A DNA stretch of 62,278 nt from RGIG8748 sp045606045 (GCA_045606045.1 JAZURE010000004.1:1-62278), one strand, 5' to 3'; shown: positions 42,601-52,204, counted from the stretch's first letter. Translations and numbers: made by a program. The notes: a model not told the origin generated them from the letters alone.

Positions 42601-45296
42601 ATTACGAAACATACACATCCGATTATGCAGGAAATATTACTTCCGTAAAATCAGCAAGAGCAAATAACGAAGGTTGGACGGAAACACATCAGACTTCATA
42701 CGATTTTATGGGTAATGTTGTAACCGAAACTGATGAGTATGGTAATGTTGAAAGAGCAGAATATGACCAGCTTGGCAGAATTATTAAAGCATATGATAAG
42801 ACAAGCTATGCAACCGAATATAAATATGACAATCTTGGCAGAGTAATCGAACAGAAAACACCGTTTGAAGAAAAGAACGGAAACTTATATTACTCTACAA
42901 AACAAATGTGGTATGACAATAACGGAAATATTGTCAAAGAACGTGTTTATACTAATGCCGCAGGTGAAGCATCAAAGTATAATGAAGTAAAATACACCTA
43001 TGATAATCGCAATCGTCTTGTGATGACGGAATCCGATGACGGTACAAATTCAAATTATGTTCAGAATTACTATGATGCAAAAGGTAATTTGCTTCGTGTA
43101 TATACAGGTCTTCATTCTCCGCTTACAATCAATGGTCTTGATGATGTGACAGTAGGTGAAGATACAGAATATGCAGTTGCAAAATATAGTTATGACAGTT
43201 TGGGCAGATTGCTCACAACCACAGATGCACTTGGTAATGTTGAGAGTAATACATACGACACAGCAAACGGCTTGCTACTTTCAACAACAGACCGAAACGG
43301 ACAGACATTTAATTTCACTTACAATGGTCTTGGCTCTGTTACATCAAAAGGTTTGTCAGATGGAACAAATACTGAAACAACCACTTACGGTTTAACAGGA
43401 CAGGTTCTTTCAGAACAAAATGGTACAACCTCAATAAGCTATGTTTATAACGATAAAGGACAGCTTGTATCAGAGAGCGATTCTGCTGCCGGAACAATCA
43501 AAACATTCGCTTATGATGCAAATGGAAATCGGACAAGCTTTACCCTTACAAGAAACGATGTGGCGGAAATAAATCAAAGCTATACCTATGACCTTCTAAA
43601 CCGTTTGACAAGCGTAAGTGAAAACGGAGCTGTTATTGCCTCGTATTCCTATGATGCCAATGGTAACAGAACGCAGACAACTGTTGCAGGTGGCGAAACA
43701 ACAAACTACGCATATAACATTGCAAATATGCTTACAAGTCAAATCACAGGTGATAAGCTGTCGGAACAGTACACCTATTATCTTAACGGAAATAAAAAGT
43801 CAAAAACATCAAATGGTGAAACAACAACCTATGAATATGATGCAATGAACCGACTTGTAAGAGAAAACGATACGGTATACAGTTTTGATGATTTCGGAAA
43901 CCGCGCTTCCATGACAAGCGGTGCAAGCTCTGTAACATACGAGTATGATTTGAATAATCGCTTAACGCAAAGCAATGAGGTATCGGGAGAAACATCAAAA
44001 ACTACAAGCTATTTCTATGATGATAACGGAAATCAAACGATAAAAGCCGTTATGACCACAGAACCTTACACAAGCGGAGCAAGCAAAGATTATTTCATCT
44101 CGGGAACAACCAATGAAAATATTACGCTATATTCCTATAATTGCTACAATCAACTTATAGGGGCAGATACAAACGGGGTTGTTTCAAGTTATGCGTATGC
44201 TCCCGATGGTTTAAGACATTCAAAGACAGTAGGGGATAATACAATAACCTTTGTGTATGATAATGCTAATGTTGTTGAAGAAATAACAGCGGACGGCACA
44301 ACTAAGTATTACAGAGGTATTGAAATCATCAAGAATAACAATGACATTTATTATCTATACAATGGACAAGGCGATGTTGCTTTGTTGATTGACAATGCAG
44401 GAACACCTGTTGCGGACTATGAATTTGATGCTTATGGTAATCAATCAGAAGAAAATACCATATACAATCCATTTGGCTATCGTGGGGAGTATACCGACTA
44501 TGAGACAGGTCTTGTATACCTAAGAAACAGATACTATGATGTGGAACTTGGTATATTCTTAACAGAAGACCCCATAAAAGACGGATACAACTGGTATGAT
44601 TACTGTGGTGGTAATCCTATAATGTTTGTGGATCCGCTTGGGTTTAGAAGTGAAGGAACAGTCATAGGTCAATGGACAAAGTATGATAAACTTGATGCAA
44701 AAATTATCCAAAAAACACTCAATGATTTAGGATATACTGGTAAAAATTCATCATCACTAGAAGTGGATGGGATAATTGGTTCTAATACAACATATGCAAT
44801 AAAGGCTTTTCAAAAAGATTACGGACTGGTGGTTGATGGTTATGTGGGCGATGAAACCTGGGAAGCGATGGGGCTTATACCTGATGTGGATATAACCGAA
44901 AAATTATATACCAAAGTTTTCAAAGAAATATTGACAAAAAACATAAAACCCATACAAAACTCAAAGGATGTACCAGGAGTATTTTTAAGTTTTTATTCAC
45001 TTGTTAAAAATAATAGTCCTTTAGATTTGAAGCAACAAGATGAATGGAAAAGTAGATATTTTATCTTTGATGGCAATATTTATAGAGGGGATGCTCCAGG
45101 AAATATAGCTTATGGTATAGCAGGGAACTATTTAAAAATCCCAACAAACATCCTTTTGAATGCAGCGGGATTTGCTCAAATTCAAGCAGGGACAAGTAAA
45201 AAAGAATGGTTAAAAAATAATTATGGTGATGATCCATATGACCAATTATGTATTAGGGTTGGTATTGATTATCACACATATCGTAGGAGTAATTAA
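39651..45296 (+). pseudogene. Exported RHS/YD-repeat protein with C-terminal toxin domain, interrupted by an in-frame TGA
   Basis: One reading frame of 1881 codons. It has a signal peptide (about 1-24), an N-terminal part, many YD repeats (YDYDSYGN-like units, about 41850-44450), the RHS core end (YLRNRYYD...GIFLTEDPI...NPIMFVDPLG, to about 44642), a peptidoglycan-binding repeat (about 44680-44890, IIGSNTTYAIKAFQKDYGLVVDG) and a C-terminal domain ending GDDPYDQLCIRVGIDYHTY that resembles bacterial toxin 44. Codon 81 (39891-39893) is TGA in PGKN*FDLEISRVYNS, where RHS proteins read PGxNGLDLxLxRxYNS. A single G-to-T change from GGA explains it. The later ATG at 40125 has no ribosome site. Without read-through or repair, only an 80-residue fragment is made. 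Wall-associated WapA-type toxins have this layout. Confidence 0.83.
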
Positions 45297-45297
45297 C

Positions 45298-45681
45298 ATG
45301 AAAAATGTATTTGTTTTTGCTATAACTATTTGCTTAATAGTTGTTGCTACAAGGTGTGTCGACTTTTTTTTAATAAAGGATAAACCTTTGAAATACAATA
45401 ATATTATTTCTGAATCATATTCCGCTGATGGTGAGTACAAAGCAGTGAAATTCACAAGAAATGTAAACGCTACAACTCCAAATAGTTTTCATCTATCAAT
45501 TTTAAGAAAAAACGATAAATTAAAAGATGAATCTGGAAATGTATATGTGTCGTATGAGGATTTTGATTTTGAGTGGAGTAATGATACCACTGTCACAATT
45601 GAGCACAAAAACAAAAATGTGTTCAAATGTAATTCATCATATTTGGGTATCAAAATTGAATACAGAGTAACTGGTGTATAA
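45298..45681 (+). CDS. Putative immunity protein for the RHS toxin
   Basis: A 127-residue protein that begins one base after the toxin stop, the classic immunity-gene position. It has an N-terminal membrane helix (about 4-22) and a small beta-rich soluble part (SYSADGEYKAVKFTRNVNA, FEWSNDTTVTIEHKNK), vaguely like DUF5412 proteins. ATG 45298 follows TAGGAG by nine bases; in-frame codons from 45223 lie inside the toxin gene. The immunity function is inferred from position only. Confidence 0.6.
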   Translation: MKNVFVFAITICLIVVATRCVDFFLIKDKPLKYNNIISESYSADGEYKAVKFTRNVNATTPNSFHLSILRKNDKLKDESGNVYVSYEDFDFEWSNDTTVTIEHKNKNVFKCNSSYLGIKIEYRVTGV

Positions 45682-45692
45682 GCCATTTTGGG

Positions 45693-45722
45693 GCCACTTG
45701 GGGACGAGCCACATGGGGACGT
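45693..45722. repeat. Tandem 15-bp GGGGACG-type repeat
   Basis: GCCACTTGGGGACGA is followed directly by GCCACATGGGGACGT (two mismatches). A decayed third unit starts at 45682 (GCCATTTTGGG). Such GGGGACG tracts are common at the borders of REP-associated transposase elements in clostridia. Confidence 0.55.
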
Positions 45723-45845
45723 ACATTTTATGGCACTATTTTAAATGGTAATATGAGGGACAATTTCAATTTGATGGGATCGTGTCTAATTCTATTTGAC
45801 ATTGCAATAACAAGAATGTATATTTTAAAGGTAAGATAGGTCGTT

Positions 45846-45903
45846 GTGGGGCAAGCATTATTTGGTGTTTCATAAAATGATACCAAATAATGTGTGTCCC
45901 CAC
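45846..45903. repeat. REP/MITE-like imperfect hairpin
   Basis: GTGGGGcaagCATTATTTGGT faces ACCAAATAATGtgtgtCCCCAC around a 15-base centre; both ends carry GGGG/CCCC as in the tandem repeats upstream. The 256-base gap 45682-45937 otherwise holds no gene. It looks like the remnant of a small palindromic mobile element. Confidence 0.55.
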
Positions 45904-45937
45904 ACGGTAAATATGCAAATAGTAGGAGGTGTTTGTT

Positions 45938-46453
45938 TTGAAAAAACTAATTTCAATATTATTAATGTTCAGTTTGTTTCCGATTACAGCCTTTGCTGCT
46001 GAATTTGAATATACAGCATTATATGTAGGAAGTAATAAGGCATTTGTAAATGATGTTGAGCAGCAAATAGACACAGATAATGCAAATGTTAAAGTGTTTG
46101 TTGAAAATAACCGTTCTTATGTTCCTGTAAGATTTATTAGCGAAAGCTATGACGGACAGGTTGAATGGGTAAAGGAAACACAAACTGTAAATATCACTTT
46201 TGCACAGCGAACAATATCGCTGACAATAGATGTGCCGGAAATCATTGTAAACGGTGAAAAGAAAGCTCTTGATGTTGCACCGATTATAAAAGAAGGACGG
46301 ACATTTCTTCCGCTTCGCGCGTGTACAGAAGCAATCGGAAAAGAAGTGTTTTACAGCAAAGGTCTTATTCTTATAAGCGACATACCTGATATTTTGCACG
46401 AAACCTGGGATGCAGATATTGTTGATGTGCTTATAGAGTATTATTTCAAGTAA
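45938..46453 (+). CDS. Secreted copper-amine-oxidase-type (stalk) domain protein
   Basis: A 171-residue exported protein with a signal peptide (MKKLISILLMFSLFPITAFA) and one copper amine oxidase N1-type domain, shown by the paired RSYVPVRFISESYDGQVEW and RTFLPLRACTEAIGKEVFY motifs. This domain is a surface scaffold in clostridia and is not an oxidase by itself. The start is TTG 45938, eight bases after AGGAGG; the GTG at 45929 lies within that site. Confidence 0.78.
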   Translation: MKKLISILLMFSLFPITAFAAEFEYTALYVGSNKAFVNDVEQQIDTDNANVKVFVENNRSYVPVRFISESYDGQVEWVKETQTVNITFAQRTISLTIDVPEIIVNGEKKALDVAPIIKEGRTFLPLRACTEAIGKEVFYSKGLILISDIPDILHETWDADIVDVLIEYYFK

Positions 46454-46489
46454 AGTTATCAGACATTCTATGCTACAGAGGAGGTACAT

Positions 46490-47725
46490 ATGAAGAAATT
46501 TTTTGGCATAATAGTAGTGTTTAGTTTAATGTATTTGTTCATCTTACCCGTTCAGGCACAGGCGAATATTGAGTGCAGTTATACAACTGACGGTTGTTGT
46601 GTCAATATCACAGGCAGAGTGTTAAATGTTAATCGCCCTCATATGGTAACACTGCTGGTAGGGGAGCCTGAAAACATTATATACATTGACCAGACTACAA
46701 GTACTTCAAACGGAGAATTTGAATTTAATTTCTCAGTATCGGAAACATTGCCCGAAGGAAATTATCCTTTTAAGATTAATTATGAAAATTCAAATACTCC
46801 TCCATATACCGATGTATTAAATTACACATATATTGAACATACAATTACAAGACAGTTCGTTAATAGCGATATCAGTGTAAATGTTAGTGGCTATATTCCC
46901 ACAATACAGGGAACACTTAGCTGCATTGAAGGAAAAAGTGCAACCATCAGCATCATAAACACAACAAATAACACCGTTATTGCAGAAGATACTGTAACTT
47001 ATGATGACGGCATATATAATTTAAATTATACCTTGCCAAGTCTTCTTTTAGGTAAAAAATACAGTATTACAGTAAGTTGTCGCGAGGGAAATTCAACCCT
47101 GGTATATGTAAATGCTGTAATTGATTCATCAGTTATTTTAGTAACGGTCAATGGTGAAATTCAGGTAGCGGATAATGTACGGCTCGACGCACAGCTGGAA
47201 AGTGCAAATATAGAAGTGCTTAATAAGAGCACAAGCGTTACAGCAAACAGAGCGTTATCGGCAACCATCCCCAACCTTGTTGCATATATGTCCTGCAATC
47301 TGGCACTGCAAGGATATGAAACAATAGAAATCCCCGAACCAACTCCTATGCCCGATGAAAATGAATCCGTGCAAATTGTATCCACATATAATGCGGCAGG
47401 AGAAATAAATTCTATGTTTTATCTTGTTGTAAATATAATGGATATTCCATATCTGAGCAGTCATATATTTACATTGGAGTACGACCCCGCAAAAGCAGAG
47501 CTTGCTGATGCATGTGCATTTACACAGGAAACGGAGACAACCTCAGGTATAATTCAAGGGACAAATATTGAAATATTATCGGTGGAAAACGGAAAAATTA
47601 CTTTTAGAATAAATGATGAATTGCCTTCAAACAAGGTAAGCACCGGTGTAGTAAATTTGCTTAAGTTTAAGAAGCTTGTTTCGGAAGATGTATCTATTGC
47701 ATCAAAATTAGAAAGAAACAAATAA
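46490..47725 (+). CDS. Secreted multi-domain beta-sandwich protein, unknown function
   Basis: A 411-residue exported protein (signal peptide about 1-24, PVQAQA). The mature part shows two or three Ig/Fn3-like units (about 25-115, 118-200, 205-265) rich in Asn/Thr, a short linker PEPTPMPDE and a C-terminal cohesin-like part (FTLEYDPAKAELADAC... GVVNLLKFKKL). No catalytic motif is visible. A good GAGGAGG site precedes the ATG. It follows the stalk-domain gene by 36 bases, probably in the same transcript. Confidence 0.65.
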   Translation: MKKFFGIIVVFSLMYLFILPVQAQANIECSYTTDGCCVNITGRVLNVNRPHMVTLLVGEPENIIYIDQTTSTSNGEFEFNFSVSETLPEGNYPFKINYENSNTPPYTDVLNYTYIEHTITRQFVNSDISVNVSGYIPTIQGTLSCIEGKSATISIINTTNNTVIAEDTVTYDDGIYNLNYTLPSLLLGKKYSITVSCREGNSTLVYVNAVIDSSVILVTVNGEIQVADNVRLDAQLESANIEVLNKSTSVTANRALSATIPNLVAYMSCNLALQGYETIEIPEPTPMPDENESVQIVSTYNAAGEINSMFYLVVNIMDIPYLSSHIFTLEYDPAKAELADACAFTQETETTSGIIQGTNIEILSVENGKITFRINDELPSNKVSTGVVNLLKFKKLVSEDVSIASKLERNK

Positions 47726-47747
47726 TGGAATAAAACTAAATATTTTA

Positions 47748-47783
47748 CAAAAATAAACGGTGCAAACGCACCGTTTATTTTTG
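47748..47783. terminator. Bidirectional terminator
   Basis: A perfect 16-pair stem (CAAAAATAAACGGTGC with GCACCGTTTATTTTTG) around AAAC, with A and T tracts inside the arms. It serves two convergent genes. Confidence 0.9.
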
Positions 47784-47786
47784 TAA

Positions 47787-48773
47787 TTATACATCATAAA
47801 ATCCAAGTATCAGTATACCTGCAAAAGCAACAACAAGGGCGATATAATGTTTATATGAGAGTTTTTCTTTTAAGAATATTCTTCCCCACAAAAGCGACAC
47901 TGCACAATATGCAGATATTATCACATATCCGGGAACGTAGCCTTTTACAATTACCATCATGTAGAAAACCTGTCCTACAGTCTCGCATATACCTCCTGCA
48001 AGTTTCGAAAGTTCAAATTTGCTGTTATCCTGTGTGAGCTTTTCCTTTTTAAACAGGAAAACATATATTGAAAAGGCTACGGCTACCAGAAACCATGTAA
48101 GTTCATATGCTACATTAAGTACATCTCCTGCACGGGTGTCGGCAGCATCCTCTGTAAGTCCTGCGGTTATGAGGTTTGTTACATAGTTGTCTGCAATAAG
48201 CGTGTCTACAAAAGTTCCGCATGAGTCGAGCACGCAATAGAGCACAGGAAGAAGTATTGCCAGAATACTTTTGGAATATTTTCTGTTTGCAGTTAGCTGT
48301 CTTTGTGCTCTTAAATCGGGGTCCTCGGTGTTGTCTATAATTCCTAAGGATATAATACCTAAAACAATCATTGCAATACCTGCGATGATGGGTGCGTTCA
48401 AAAATACCGCATTGGAATCGGAATCGGGATTAAATGTTACTCCGAAAAACAGCATGCACATAATTGCAGTTACAGCACCTGAGCCGTTACATATGGGCGA
48501 TGAAATAGACAGTTCAATATATCTTAGTCCAACATAACCCACAACCATCGAAATTATGTAAAATGCGGATGCGGGGAGGTATGTAATAATATCCGAGAAT
48601 GCAAAGGGAACACCGCGTACTGCTATTTCATAAAAGGCGTGAATTCCCATTACAAGACCCACCGCAATACCTACTTTGTAATGACTTAATTTATCGTCCT
48701 GTTTTGAACCTATTTTACTGAAAATATCTGAGCCGCTCCAACAGAGCATGGCTATAATTGCTATAATCCACAT
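47787..48773 (-). CDS. EamA/DMT-family transporter
   Basis: A 328-residue protein with ten membrane helices in two EamA halves (WIIAIIAMLCWSGSDIFSKIGSK start; second half near YELTWFLVAVAF, ending SLLWGRIFLKEKLSYKHYIALVVAFAGILILGF). The middle loop (about 145-165) is longer than usual. A metabolite exporter is likely; the substrate is unknown. It follows the PLP lyase by 15 bases, so the lyase product might be its cargo. Confidence 0.82.
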   Translation of the reverse strand: MWIIAIIAMLCWSGSDIFSKIGSKQDDKLSHYKVGIAVGLVMGIHAFYEIAVRGVPFAFSDIITYLPASAFYIISMVVGYVGLRYIELSISSPICNGSGAVTAIMCMLFFGVTFNPDSDSNAVFLNAPIIAGIAMIVLGIISLGIIDNTEDPDLRAQRQLTANRKYSKSILAILLPVLYCVLDSCGTFVDTLIADNYVTNLITAGLTEDAADTRAGDVLNVAYELTWFLVAVAFSIYVFLFKKEKLTQDNSKFELSKLAGGICETVGQVFYMMVIVKGYVPGYVIISAYCAVSLLWGRIFLKEKLSYKHYIALVVAFAGILILGFYDV

Positions 48774-48788
48774 GTTTTTTTGTCTCCT

Positions 48789-50066
48789 TTATAAGTTAAT
48801 AAATCCGTCTTCGTAAAGCTTTTGAAGTGACATCATAATACCAAGCTTTGCATTGTACCATGTGAGACCGCCCTGTAAGAATATGGTGTACGGCTCTCTT
48901 ATGGGGCCGTCAGCAGAAAGCTCTATGGAAGAGCCTTGTATAAAGGCACCTGCCGCCATTACAACCTCGGAGTCGTATCCGGGCATGGCATATGGCTCGG
49001 GGCTTACATAGCTGTCTACGGGCGCTGCCGCCTGAATTCCTCTGGCAAAGGATATCATTGCCTCGCGGCTTCCAAGGTCTACGGCTTGTATTATGTCGTG
49101 GCGGGATTCCTTGGAATCGGGCACTACTTTAAATCCGAGACTTTCATACACATTGGCTGCAAATATTGCACCTTTTAATGCACCCGACACCACATTGGGA
49201 GCGAGGAAAAACCCCTGATAGAGCGCTCTGTTTGTATCCAGACTTGCACCCACCTCCTGACCGAGACCGGGTGCACTGAGTCTGTATGCACATCTGTCTA
49301 TACAAGCCTTTGTACCGCATATATATCCGCCTATTGGAGCAAGACCGCCTCCCGGATTTTTTATAAGCGAGCCTACTACCATATCGGCACCTACGTCCGA
49401 TGGCTCTATAGTCTCTACAAATTCACCGTAGCAGTTGTCTACCATGCATACGATGTCCTTGCGTACTGACTTGACACAGGATATGATTTTGCCTATCTCT
49501 TCTACAGAAAGGGTAGGTCTTGTTGCATACCCCTTGGAACGCTGTATGGTTACAAGCTTCGTCTTTTCGTTTATGGCTTTTCTGATGCCGTCATAGTCCA
49601 CAGAGCCGTCAGAAAGGAGATCTACCTGTGCATAGGTAACACCGTACTCCGCAAGCGAACAGGCAGACTCTCTTATGCCTATTACTTCTTCGAGGGTGTC
49701 ATAGGGCTTTCCTACAGGTGATAAAAGCTCATCTCCCGGCAGAAGATTTGCACCAAGTGCAACAGCGAGAGCATGTGTTCCGCAGGTTATCTGCGGTCTT
49801 ACCAAAGCCGCCTCTGTATTGAAACAGTCGGCATACACCTTTTCCAGAGTTTCTCTGCCCATATCGTTGTAGCCGTAACCTGTAGAGCCTGCAAAACATT
49901 CTGCGCTCACGCGGTTTTTCTGCATAGCATAGGTCACTTTGGCACTGTTGTATTCTGCAATTTCGTCTATCCTGTCAAATCGTTCTTTAAGTGTACCTAA
50001 GATTTTATCGCAGTAATCCTTTACCTCTTTCGATACACCCATTTTTTTTAGTATTTCGTTTGTCAT
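48789..50066 (-). CDS. Methionine gamma-lyase/aluminium-resistance family PLP enzyme
   Basis: A 425-residue cytoplasmic PLP enzyme of the YnbB type. RPQITCGTHALAVALGANLLPGDELLS, VDNCYGEFVETIEPSDVGADMVVGSLIKNPGGGLAPIGGYI (Lys is the probable Schiff base) and LSAPGLGQEVGASLD are family marks. The real reaction of this branch is not settled despite the names. The frame opens with GTG 50078, but ATG 50066 stands at a better distance from AGGAAAG. Confidence 0.85.
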   Translation of the reverse strand: MTNEILKKMGVSKEVKDYCDKILGTLKERFDRIDEIAEYNSAKVTYAMQKNRVSAECFAGSTGYGYNDMGRETLEKVYADCFNTEAALVRPQITCGTHALAVALGANLLPGDELLSPVGKPYDTLEEVIGIRESACSLAEYGVTYAQVDLLSDGSVDYDGIRKAINEKTKLVTIQRSKGYATRPTLSVEEIGKIISCVKSVRKDIVCMVDNCYGEFVETIEPSDVGADMVVGSLIKNPGGGLAPIGGYICGTKACIDRCAYRLSAPGLGQEVGASLDTNRALYQGFFLAPNVVSGALKGAIFAANVYESLGFKVVPDSKESRHDIIQAVDLGSREAMISFARGIQAAAPVDSYVSPEPYAMPGYDSEVVMAAGAFIQGSSIELSADGPIREPYTIFLQGGLTWYNAKLGIMMSLQKLYEDGFINL

Positions 50067-50086
50067 TTCAAGCTTCACTTTCCTAC

Positions 50087-51325
50087 TTATTTTGTTGATA
50101 TTGTTATTGTGTTAGTCTTTTTGTCGTATTCTGTTTTAAATCCAAATGCCTTTTCAAAATATTCAAGTGGCAGCATGGTACGGTTGTTTGTTATTATTGC
50201 CTCTGCGGACATTTGGGTATTGCCCGAATTTTTGAATATAACATCCTGACCTATTTGTACTGCAGCAAGATTATTTTCAAAAGACACAAACGCAGTTCTG
50301 GTATCTGCATGCCAGCTTACTACGCATCCGAGTGCTTCCGCACTGTATCGAAGCGGTACCATTACAACACCGCTGTCATCTATATATGGTGTTGTGTCAT
50401 AATCTACCTTTTTTCCGTTTGCCATAACAGTTATAACATCGGGTGTTTCTGTGACACCCGAAGATTTATCGGTATTTATACTAAGATGCGGCATAGGAAG
50501 TCTTGTAACGGTGGTAAGCTGTGTTTCGCTGCATTTGGGCCTTGAACCATCGGCAAGGGATACACCGCTTCCTTTAAGGTAGAAGCACGAAGTATTTATA
50601 TCTTCAATATCCTCTAATGCCCTGCACTTTATCTTTGCGATTGTAAGGGTTTGTTTACCCTTGTTATAGAGGGGGGAATCAGAATCTATTGAAGAACCAT
50701 CCATGGAAAGATATGCAACTCGCACATTATTTGCTACAATTCCGCCCATGGGCTTGGAGATATATCCGAGATTTGAATTATCTATGCTGTCATACCAGGT
50801 ACTTTCAAATATTTCATTTTTGTCTATGGATATCTTGTCCATGTCAAAAAGTACAATGGTCTGCAATACGGATATATCCTTAAAGTCTGCAGTAAGCACT
50901 ACCGATATGCAAAATTCAGTCCCTTTGGATACTACAGAGCTGTCGCTCCTCAACTCAAATCTGTAATCCGCATCAAGCTCGCTTATGCCGGTGCGTGTGC
51001 CCTCGGTGTAGCTGAAGGCGCAAAGACCTATGCTTTTAACACTTTTGGGAACAACAGCTTCGGTGGCATTAGTAAGTCCGTAAAACGCAAGATTGCCGAT
51101 ACGGGTTATGCCGTCTTCTATTACAATTTTTGTGATTTTGTCTTTATTATCATGCCAAGGAGCATCCTCGGGATTGGGATAATCCTGCATTGCACCGCTT
51201 CCTGTTATGGTAAGGGTGCCGTTTTCTATACTCCAGTTGATGCTGTCGGGAGGTTCATTTGCTCTTGCGGTGTATGAGCAGAAAAAAGTCAGCATGCAAA
51301 TAAGGGTAATGAGAGTTTTTTTCAT
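50087..51325 (-). CDS. Secreted LRR / cohesin-like / copper-amine-oxidase-domain protein
   Basis: A 412-residue exported protein with a signal peptide (about 1-22), a BspA-type leucine-rich segment (WSIENGTLTITGSGAMQDYP..., TKIVIEDGITRIGNLAFYGLTNATEAVVPKSVKSIGLCAF, about 30-110), a cohesin-like beta domain (about 120-290) and a copper amine oxidase N1-type domain (about 300-412; VMVPLRYSAEALGCVVSW and RTMLPLEYFEKAFGFKTEY). No catalytic residues. It is a surface or adhesion protein. It sits between an HD hydrolase gene (13 bases) and the PLP lyase gene. Confidence 0.75.
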   Translation of the reverse strand: MKKTLITLICMLTFFCSYTARANEPPDSINWSIENGTLTITGSGAMQDYPNPEDAPWHDNKDKITKIVIEDGITRIGNLAFYGLTNATEAVVPKSVKSIGLCAFSYTEGTRTGISELDADYRFELRSDSSVVSKGTEFCISVVLTADFKDISVLQTIVLFDMDKISIDKNEIFESTWYDSIDNSNLGYISKPMGGIVANNVRVAYLSMDGSSIDSDSPLYNKGKQTLTIAKIKCRALEDIEDINTSCFYLKGSGVSLADGSRPKCSETQLTTVTRLPMPHLSINTDKSSGVTETPDVITVMANGKKVDYDTTPYIDDSGVVMVPLRYSAEALGCVVSWHADTRTAFVSFENNLAAVQIGQDVIFKNSGNTQMSAEAIITNNRTMLPLEYFEKAFGFKTEYDKKTNTITISTK

Positions 51326-51338
51326 ATGAATACCTCCT

Positions 51339-51932
51339 TTATTTTATATCATCGGGCATTTCTTCCATGAAGTATGTTGCCTCCATGTCTGCGGTAGAGA
51401 GGGCAAAGGCAAGGGGAAATTTTTCAAATGCGTTTCCCACATTAAGCTTGTCCTCGTTACCCGAAAATCCCATATGATAGCGTATCGCAAAGGCTTCTTC
51501 ACGGGTGAGCCTCATATAACCCGATATTATATACACGGATTTTTCACCGTGTCCGTAGGGCATGTCATCATCGTATGTAAAGGTGGGTACCGTATGCCAT
51601 ACACCATGGGAGTCCTTTACATTTCTTGTAGATGGCTTGTAACAGTTTATTTTGCACAAATCATGTAAAAGAGCTACAATGGTAATACTTTCGTCACTGA
51701 CATTAAGACCGTAGGTATCTTTGACACGGTCTCTTTCAAGATAATCCTTTAGACAGTGGTATACATTTACGCTGTGGTCACACAGACCTCCCGCATATGC
51801 ACTGTGAAACCGCGTGCTTGCAGGGGCGGTAAAGAAATCACAGCTTTCGCTTGTAAGGTATGAAAGAAGCTTGTCTGCTCCGTCTCTTTTTATGTTTTCG
51901 GTATATATTTTAATAAATTCGTCTTTTTTCAT
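51339..51932 (-). CDS. HD-domain phosphohydrolase
   Basis: A 197-residue HD superfamily protein: HSAYAGGLCDHSVNVYHCL (first His), ALLHDLCKINCY (the HD pair), MPYGHGEKSVYI and YHMGFSG. The layout recalls YhaM-type HD domains without the OB domain. The start is the second of two adjacent ATGs, seven bases after AAGGGG. The substrate is unknown. Confidence 0.8.
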   Translation of the reverse strand: MKKDEFIKIYTENIKRDGADKLLSYLTSESCDFFTAPASTRFHSAYAGGLCDHSVNVYHCLKDYLERDRVKDTYGLNVSDESITIVALLHDLCKINCYKPSTRNVKDSHGVWHTVPTFTYDDDMPYGHGEKSVYIISGYMRLTREEAFAIRYHMGFSGNEDKLNVGNAFEKFPLAFALSTADMEATYFMEEMPDDIK

Positions 51933-51961
51933 CATAATACCCCTTTTAAAAATATATGAAC

Positions 51962-51990
51962 ATCTTATCACAAAATTCTGCATTTTTCAA
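51962..51990 (-). promoter_or_regulatory. Probable promoter for the HD-LRR-lyase-EamA operon
   Basis: Minus-strand TTGAAA (51990-51985) and TAAGAT (51967-51962) with a 17-base spacer, about 30 bases before the HD gene. Confidence 0.5.
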
Positions 51991-52078
51991 TACCTTTGAA
52001 TATTACAGTTAATGTCAAGTTTTTTACAATATAATTGTAATGAAAAAACTTTTTTTGCAGGAAAATAGTAAAAAACAC

Positions 52079-52107
52079 TTGATTTTTAGCTTGAAGTGTG
52101 GTAGAAT
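52079..52107 (+). promoter_or_regulatory. Promoter of the rimP-nusA-infB operon
   Basis: TTGATT (52079-52084) and TAGAAT (52102-52107), 17-base spacer, about 100 bases before rimP. Confidence 0.65.
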
Positions 52108-52155
52108 AACAACATCAGTATTGTACTGATATCATTTCATAACATCAGATACTTG

Positions 52156-52180
52156 GAGTGGGTTGACAAACCCACTCTTT
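52156..52180 (+). promoter_or_regulatory. Leader hairpin before rimP
   Basis: GAGTGGGTT and AACCCACTC form a perfect 9-pair stem with a GACA loop, followed by TTTCG. Similar GC-rich leader stems stand before rimP/nusA operons in other Firmicutes; NusA-linked attenuation is a possibility but the short T run argues for a leaky terminator at most. Confidence 0.6.
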
Positions 52181-52204
52181 CGTATTGTTAATGGAGGTGT
52201 TAAT

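Noticed and set aside
40125..45296. Separate RHS gene starting at ATG 40125
   Set aside because: There is no ribosome site, and the frame is continuous with the signal peptide ORF at 39651 through conserved RHS sequence broken only by one TGA.
39651..45296. Genetic code change with TGA read as glycine
   Set aside because: Many sound genes in the window end in TGA (for example pelG, ylxR, rbfA), so global recoding is excluded; only a local event remains possible.
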